From positions 88,084,593 through 88,148,592 of the forward strand of contig OY720639.1 in assembly GCA_963169105.1 (NCBI GenBank): a stretch of 64,000 nucleotides of DNA, written 5' to 3'. The number at the start of each line of letters is the position of its first letter. Position 1 is the stretch's first letter. Origin of the DNA: Ceriagrion tenellum (taxonomy: Eukaryota; Arthropoda; Insecta; Odonata; Coenagrionidae). The translations under genes and the position numbers were made by a program. Positions 57,111-64,000 of this stretch are shown here, piece after piece. A model generated the notes under the pieces. It worked only from the letters and a program-made list of their open reading frames with translations, ran no database searches and was not told where the DNA came from.

Positions 57111-60002
57111 AATTTCAGGCGCACGGTCATAAATCGTTTAAACGTTCGAGAGCGGACGCAATTGATTCTATATAGAGTTTTTTTCTATCGATTATCTTGT
57201 GTATGAATGACAAACCAATGAGTTAAAATCTTCTCGTCTGTTAAACCAATGAATGCGTACTTACTTACTGCCTTTCTTTCTTTCGATCTTTGTGTTGTTC
57301 AGCTGGTGGTGCTTTGGCGTGATTTGGTTTCATCAATACAATAATGGGAAGTGATGACGAAGCTAAAACGCCACTATAAAAGAAAATGAAGTGTATGTGT
57401 ACATATCTTTCGGAATAGGAAAATGTATACTCCTGGTTTGGACCTGCACAGTCTAATGTTTATAAAGCAAAGTGTTTGATCTGCAAACCTGAGTTTTGCA
57501 TCGCACATGGCGGCAAGAACAACGCGGAAACCAGGTAGTGATGCTCATTCAGAGAGCATTTTCTCTTATAAATTACAAGTGGACGGATGTTAGGAATAGG
57601 AGCTGTACAAAGCTGATCAAATCAGAACTCAAGTTGCCATGAACTTCATGTATTCTTGCAATGAATTTTTAGAATTTGCAAAAAGTGATGGCAAACTATT
57701 GTCCGAATCAAAATATATTTGGGTCTTCCTAAAATATAAAATTAAGTTCTTTTTAATTTTTTTTACAAACACTGCATTGCTTATTTCTTTTTTTTGTGAA
57801 ATTTTGCCTCGTTCTAAATCTGCCTTATCTTTGGTCAAGAGTATAGAAATCTCCCTTATTTTCTTCAAAAAATAGTTGGTCACCCTACTCTGAACAGCCG
57901 ATATGAATTTATCGTTCCTTTCTCTTGAAGGAAGCGAGTCGTCAATTGTCCCTCGAGCTATGAAATTTGGATGCACTGACTGTTAGCTTTATTGCCCTCC
58001 TTGTCGAAACCTAGTTTTATAACGGCTATCATTATTTTTTACTCCCGACTGTCTCTTTCCGACCCAATATCACGCAAACAGCGATACCTAGGCAATGCCT
58101 ACGTATCGCTTGATGATTATGGGACTTTTCGGTTTATATTTTCCTACAGTGAATCACTACAATTTATCAAAGTGCTGAGAAAATGCTACTATCTTCTGAT
58201 GAGCAGATCTTAGCTATGTCAGATTTTTGTAACAAAAGAATACGTTTGGACTCCACTAGTGCATTAAAATGTTTTATACGTAGTATCTTTCCCAGCGCAC
58301 AGCCCGCTTTGTCTCCGAGTGAACACCCACTCCTATTGAAATCAAATTCAAGAGCATTTTCAACACACAAATTCGTTGAATTTGCGAAGAAAATACACAG
58401 CTCAGGTGGGATAAGAACAAATAATTGGATATTGCATTATATTTTGAGGAGAATAAATGTTTGAATCATCTTTGTAATGAATATCAAGGCCGTGATTCTT
58501 CGCCATAATTTAAGTTAGTTTCAAAACGAACCGCTTTTTCGTCTGTTTTAAAGTTCATTCGAAAAAAGTATCAATTTATCCCAAATACGGCTCCCATTAG
58601 TGATCTATTTGAAGTGATGCTAGGAGTCGGTAAAATTTGTCGTGTGGTATTGCCTAGTCTCTGAATTTGTTGTTTATTCTTAGGCATCGTGTATAAGCCG
58701 TAGATTTTGTTAAATAAACTTAAAATTTCAGTATTGTAATCTGAAAACATGTATCTATTGTTAATTTTTTACTGATATACTAGTATATGCAACAGATTAT
58801 TCTCCATAACCGTTTGTTTCCCATTTCCGCCTGAATTTTCACAAAATTTTAAACTTCAGAGCTCGGGCGGCAGTGGTTAATATTATCCGATTTCGAAAAA
58901 ATTTTGCATGCGAGATCCTGATATCAGTACACAACTTTCCCGCACAGGGAAAATTTGATCCGGAAAAAAAATCCTTTTTTCGCCCCACCCTACTAGGGAT
59001 ACCTCCCATGCGGAAAAAAGGCCATTCGCATCATCGGAAGTATCCTTGTGATTATGCAACATTTACCTTATAATTGACTTACAGGACTGATTCTTTCACA
59101 AATATGAGACTGAATATTTGAAGAATCTTATTCTTGCAATCGATAATTCCTTCCTACCGTAAAACTGATATTTTTAAACTTTTATTTGGGATTTTAGAAA
59201 TTTTTTCACTTTCGTTGCTATGGATATACTTCTCAATTGTCGCCGGGCCGAGTGTCGATTCGAGGTTTGGAACTCAGTGAGGCGGGCCCGTTTCAGGGGA
59301 GGGTTAGATTTATGTGTCGATATTGTGTAAACGTTAAATAAAAATCGTTTAGGCTTCGAGTTACTGCAGTCGATAGCTTTACATATATGAGTTAGATACA
59401 CTAAGTGCATGTTATTTAGTCTTCTTTATACCATTTTTTGCACTGCTAACTACTGGGTATGATATCTTCAACTTTTTCCTAACCTCTACCCGTAGCTTTG
59501 ATGGCCAATTTTAAACGACCAAGCTTCATGATATTGTAGTTATCATTAAAATAACATGCAGTCCATATAGAAGATTGGATGAGAAAAATTGAATATGAAA
59601 ATTAATGTATTAAAAATCTCGATTCCGATCTAATTTATATAGTAAAATTCTTCATGTGTGCTCTTATTAAGTATGCTGTACTGAAATGGTATATCTAACG
59701 TAGTAGAGTCAAATGAGGTTATGATGATCTTCCAATGGTTCCACGTTCGTGATATACTGATATTTGAAATGTCGTTAATAACCGGATGACATACAATATT
59801 AGTTTGTACTAGACCTGTCTGGTATCCATACCTCATGGGGCGCGTATTTCATTTTCGAGAATTATACTTTTCTTTGCTTACATGTAGCACGCAGACTTGA
59901 GAGCTTTCATTGTTTTTTTCCTTAATTAAAGAGTATCATCATAAAACACTTCCCCCCCTGCTTGCAAATTGCAAGCACCCATTTACTCGGCTTATATATA
60001 TA
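57111..60002. other. No gene recognised
   Basis: AT-rich. Minus-strand frames 57629-57976 and 58167-58370 look like two parts of one decayed ORF, with shadows on the plus strand, but show no known motif. No LDLa, Ig or laminin exon is seen. Confidence 0.35.
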
Positions 60003-60230
60003 AAAGCGTATCAGGCTGAACTTTGTGGAAACAATATATCCATTTCAAAATGAAAAAAATTGTAACTTTCCACACAGAATTTTTTAATCTTTGCCGACCA
60101 TGGTTTCAGCACCTAATGCCATTATCAAGGTAATGATGATGTCACTAGGTGCTGAAACCATGATCGGCAAAGATAAAAAATTCTATGTGGAAAGTTACAA
60201 TTGTTTTTCATTTTGAAATGGTTGTTTATC
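60003..60230. mobile_element. Foldback element A, second copy
   Basis: It has the same lead (AAAAGCGTATCAGGCT) and arms as 5704-5950. Arms lie near 60040-60118 and 60143-60221. On the minus strand of the left arm, 60088-60129 reads CTTGATAATGGCATTAGGTG, then CTGAAACCATGGTC, a hammerhead-like order with a tiny stem III (ACC-AT-GGT) and a GTC cleavage triplet. It is about 54 kb from the first copy. Confidence 0.8.
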
Positions 60231-61160
60231 TTACATGGCATGAGACTGATTTAAAAAATAGGATAACAATAGGCAAGTGTACCTGCCTGGTGGATCAAAC
60301 ATTGTACACTGAAATTTGAATTCAAGGGATTCTTTGACCGATATCGCACTTGTTAGTTGATTTATTCTTTTCGCTCACCACCTAAAGTCTGGTTACCGCC
60401 TGCAATTATGTGAATTCTATTAGCCATCATTTCCAACGCGGGAGCATCAATATCGTCTTTTTGGAGGAATCAGCTCAAAATTCTCATGATTCGTTTCCGT
60501 TTTTTATTTTTCATTATTCTTTGGATTATTTTGCCTCAAAATTGTTTCCAAATCCGTACATTTGAAGGCTTTCGAATCCAAGAGAAGAGTTTTATTAGGT
60601 TATAAATAATTAGAAGAAATTTGATCCAATTTTTCATGTATACATTATTAATTGACGTACTTTTTTTTCATTTTCTTCAAGTTCAAAGGTTCGTGGTGAA
60701 TTTAGCTCTGGGAAATATATATGCTGTTGAATTACTTTCCTGAGCGAGGAAATTAATGTCAAATATGAGTGTTTCTCTAAGTTCAAGAACGATCTTTAAC
60801 GCCATTAGTTAGCTACTTTTAGTATTTTGTTAAAGGCACTTCAGGTGCATGTGAATCAGTTCAACTTTCCCGTGATTCGTTACCGTTAGTTTAATTCCAT
60901 GAGTCTTTGGATTTTATTTTGTCTCAACATTTGATTCCTAATCCGTATACATGGTGGCTTCCGAGCTCAAGACATAGCTCTACTGATGAGAGATTTTTTC
61001 AGAGCGTTAGTGTTTACTCTGTGTTTCTCTAACTTTAGAATTAAGAGTTTTAGCTATTCGTTCGGTTATATAGTTTTTTCGTTTAAGGCACTTGCGGTGC
61101 ATATTATTCTGGATAAATACTTCAGTATTGCAACTATAAACCGATAAATTTCCTTAATTC
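60231..61160. other. No gene recognised
   Basis: AT-rich. Two blocks about 480 bp apart are alike (60480-60600 and 60880-61000: GTTTCCGTTTTTTATTTTTC / CTTTGGATTATTTTGCCTC type), suggesting an old tandem duplication. Confidence 0.4.
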
Positions 61161-61175
61161 CATTAACTACATGCC

Positions 61176-61911
61176 TAATAAATTCAACAGATTCAGGCGA
61201 GATATCGTGGAAGTTCTTCATAATGTAAGAGAAACAATTGCACTTTTCCACAAAATTGTTTTAATGCGTACAACGCGTTTCGGCTCACAGAGCCATCATC
61301 AGGTACAAGACAAAGTTGTAAGAGAGTACATCACATATATATATATTTTTTCAGAGGAGGGGGGGGGGATAGTGGGAGGAGACTAGAGGAGGAGTGGGAA
61401 GGAGGAGGTAGTGGCGGAAGAAAATTGGAAGAAATCAGGAAAAACCAAGGGAGGAAAAGGGGGGGGGACGGACTAAACCGGAGAGAAAGGCCAAGAAACA
61501 GCAAAGGGGTGAAAAATGTAGGGAGGGGGAAGAATGCAGGGAATAGGCATGCCTTTCCCTAGCGCCGCTTCCCCACGTTCTAATGACATGCCTATTCCCT
61601 GCCTTCTTTCCCCCTCCCTACATTTTTCACCCCTTTGCTGTTTCTTGGCTTTTCTCTCCGGTTTAGTCCGTTCCCCCCCCCCTTTTCCTCCCTTGGTTTT
61701 TCCTGATTTCTCCCAATTTTCTTCCGCCACTCCCTCTTCCTTCCCACTCCTCCTCTAGTCTCCTCCCACTACCCCCCCCTTCCTCTGAAAAAAAATATAT
61801 ATGTGATGTACTCTCTTCCAACTTTGTCTTGTACCTGATGATGGCTCTGTGAGCCGAAACGCGTTGTACGCATTAAAACAATTTTGTGGAAAAGTGCAAT
61901 TGTTTCTCTTA
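61176..61911. mobile_element. Large palindromic insertion with 15-bp target duplication
   Basis: Arms of about 330 bp (about 61224-61552 and 61587-61911) flank a 34-nt loop. CATTAACTACATGCC at 61161-61175 and 61912-61926 is the target duplication. A 48-bp unpaired tail (61176-61223) lies at one end only. The right arm has CTGATGATGGCTCTGTGAGC followed by CGAAACGCGTTGTACGC (61835-61870), a hammerhead-like core, and the left arm has its mirror. The middle is G-rich on one strand with a run of eight or more Gs. The architecture matches the smaller hairpin at 20157-20398. Confidence 0.85.
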
Positions 61912-61926
61912 CATTAACTACATGCC

Positions 61927-64000
61927 ATTGTTCTTGCGTCATTCGTGACCTCCAAATCCGTAACCAACATTGATTCCGGAGAAGCCAATCTTCTATAAGT
62001 GTATTTTCTCCTTATGGACCCAATATCAGGCAGTTGTTCAGTGTGCCTGCGCTAATTGTTCTCTGCCGTTTCCAGTCATGATTGTTGTATGGACTCAGAT
62101 TGTTTTCGGTAACTTGGGCATCGTAATGTATCCTCTGTTCGTATGGGATTGTCCTTGATTGATTGTGGTTAGGTTCGTGCCACCAGTTGTCTCATTTAAG
62201 GCAAGGCTTCGTAATCTCTTCCATTACTGCTCTGATTTGCTTAAGGTAGTCGTCTTTTCATACCGTTCCGGCATGTTTGGCAACTTCGTTATTTCGAGCG
62301 GTCGAATGCGACAATTGAGGAAACGATAGCACCAATTGAGGTAGATTGAGAAGGCATTACGTCATCAAGCTGTTGCCTGGCAACCGAAATAACAACCACA
62401 TTGGTTATACCGACCATACTCAATTTTGGGTAGATCGATAACATGGACGATTTTAATGCGTGTATAGATAGATTAACCATCACCTAATTGAAAATTAAGG
62501 CAAGTATTTCTACAATCATATAATAGCTGCTTAGTGCTATTGACTCTTCTCGATTTTGTCGATGTTTTCCCCTTGATAGCGGATTATTATTATTTATAAA
62601 TGAAAACATATAAAGAAGGATAATACATATTAAGGAATTTAATGCATGCTGATTACTTGTTGGATAATAATGGAAAACGTGGTAACATGCAAAATTAGCG
62701 CGTCATCCCATAAGCACTAGAGGATAATCGGGGTTAACAAAGAGGGCGGATAGGGCACGCCGCCGACGTTACATCTTCCCTCACTGACCACCATAGCAAG
62801 TGCCCTCTCCATTCACCTCAATTATCGCACCCATTGTTGCAAAATGCCATCATTTTACCAAGCATGAGTATTTAGCAAGAAATATCGGTGCTTAATAGCC
62901 TTTCAAATGTATTAGAAAATCCATGCTGTGTTCCGAGATGTTATAGTTAGTTTTGCCGAATAGGAAATTTTGTGAGGGATCTAGTTTGTGGTCACGAAAA
63001 TTATTTAGTAACGTACTTTTGTGTAATTTAGTTCAGTGAGCAATTTCGCGGTACGATGAACGTCATGAATTCTTAATCTGTACGCTTGTTTAAGGTCCAC
63101 AGATACTTATCATCCCTCTGACATTTCATGAAGGCTGGGTGTGCAATGTGGGTCGTAAATTATGTATTATTTTCTTTTGCCAAGTGGAAAGGTATACTTT
63201 AACCGCATTTAATATTGACCTATTCTACCCCTTCAAGATTGATATAGTTAGTTTTTCTTGCTCGTTGACGAGAAATCAGTGGGCTAACGAAAGGAAAAAT
63301 AAACTCCGATTAAGTCCGAGACTCGTAAGTAATTGCGAATACTTTTTCGGTTTTTGAAGCGGACGATTATTTTTTACGGTGGCGGATTCGTGATCCAGGG
63401 ATTGTGGGGGAGGAGGTCCAAGGAGTGGTACATTGTTGCAAAGCAAAATGTCGTCATCACGCTCCACTGGAAAAAAAAGACAGAAGAACAATTAACCTAG
63501 TGATCCCAACTCCGTTGATGCGGTGGTAGTGTAAAGGCTTCAGACGAATGTAAAATTGGACTGGTTGCTCATTCATCAACTCTCGAGCGGTCATCAAATC
63601 AACCGCATTACTCGGTTTATGTGTTCACTTGTCTAAGCAGCCAGCGTTCCCTCTAAAACCCCCCTCCCTATGTTTTCGCTTTTCGCAATCACGTTCCTGG
63701 AACCAGGAGTCAAAATCTTTAAGCGCGTGACGAGGAGGGGTGCCTAGCTGGAAGCGCGGATGAGTTAAGCCTTTTCCCCGGGTTCAAAAGAGCGGGCTGG
63801 CCGGACACGGGTTTAACAACGCCGTTCGCCCGATACCCGGTTCGTAATCGTATGGGTCTCGTCGGTTTGACCATTCCCTCCACCCCCTTCACGTATACAA
63901 GCATTCCTCTCTCCCATATGGGACCAATTCATCCCCCGCGAGGCAGCGAACGTCATCCCATGTCCCGAATTGGACTTATTGTCGTCCGCTAAATCGGGGT
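61927..64000. other. No gene recognised
   Basis: AT-rich to about 63650, then more GC-rich to the window end, with no coding exon that I can support. Frames 61970-62158, 62289-62483 and 63719-63904 have no known motif. The GC-rich end could be near another exon or a CpG-rich element outside the window. Confidence 0.3.

Noticed and set aside
1..64000. CRISPR arrays, bacterial operons or prokaryotic contamination
   Set aside because: No regularly spaced short repeats with unique spacers, no dense coding, and clear eukaryotic splice structure and retrotransposons.

Overview
The window looks like nuclear DNA of an arthropod, most likely an insect with a large, transposon-rich genome. Introns are long, splice sites are GT/AG, and there are many decayed retrotransposon fragments, tRNA-derived SINEs, hAT, Harbinger-like and Tc1/mariner-like MITEs, and one Penelope-like element. 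I cannot name the species. No cellular tRNA, rRNA or prokaryotic-type gene was found.

One host gene is supported: a plus-strand, partial copy of the basement-membrane heparan sulfate proteoglycan perlecan (HSPG2; trol in Drosophila). Six coding exons join with matching phases: 12477-13005 (acidic, with a Ser-Gly-Asp site for glycosaminoglycan), 36218-36380 and 38476-38642 (two halves of one SEA domain), then three LDL-receptor class A exons at 42015-42155, 49789-50193 and 54156-54326. The start of the gene lies outside the window or is unrecognised. The 3' part (more LDLa, Ig, laminin domains) lies beyond base 64000.

The most unusual signal is in the introns. Each of the three LDLa exons is preceded by about 1.5-1.7 kb in which the dinucleotide AG is almost absent on the sense strand: 40459-42012, 48104-49786 and 52684-54153. 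The middle one is 1,683 bases with no AG at all. The few AGs inside the other two are all GAG, the poorest acceptor context, and the first usable YAG is exactly the exon boundary. These look like giant AG exclusion zones, implying branch points more than 1 kb upstream of the 3' splice site. The two SEA exons and the acidic exon have only ordinary short AG-free tracts.

The rest is repeats. Bases 1-12476 hold LINE fragments, a 178-bp hAT MITE with a perfect target duplication, a 0.5-kb inverted repeat pair, nested foldbacks and a ~128-bp tandem array that runs up to the acceptor of the first exon. The 23-kb intron 13006-36217 holds many LINE ends, a decayed multicopy arthropod gene interrupted by a perfect 103-bp-arm hairpin, and MITEs. 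The 3' part (54.3-64 kb) has a Penelope-like element with RT and GIY-YIG domains and two large palindromic insertions. Several foldbacks carry hammerhead-ribozyme-like cores, as is known for Penelope-like elements.
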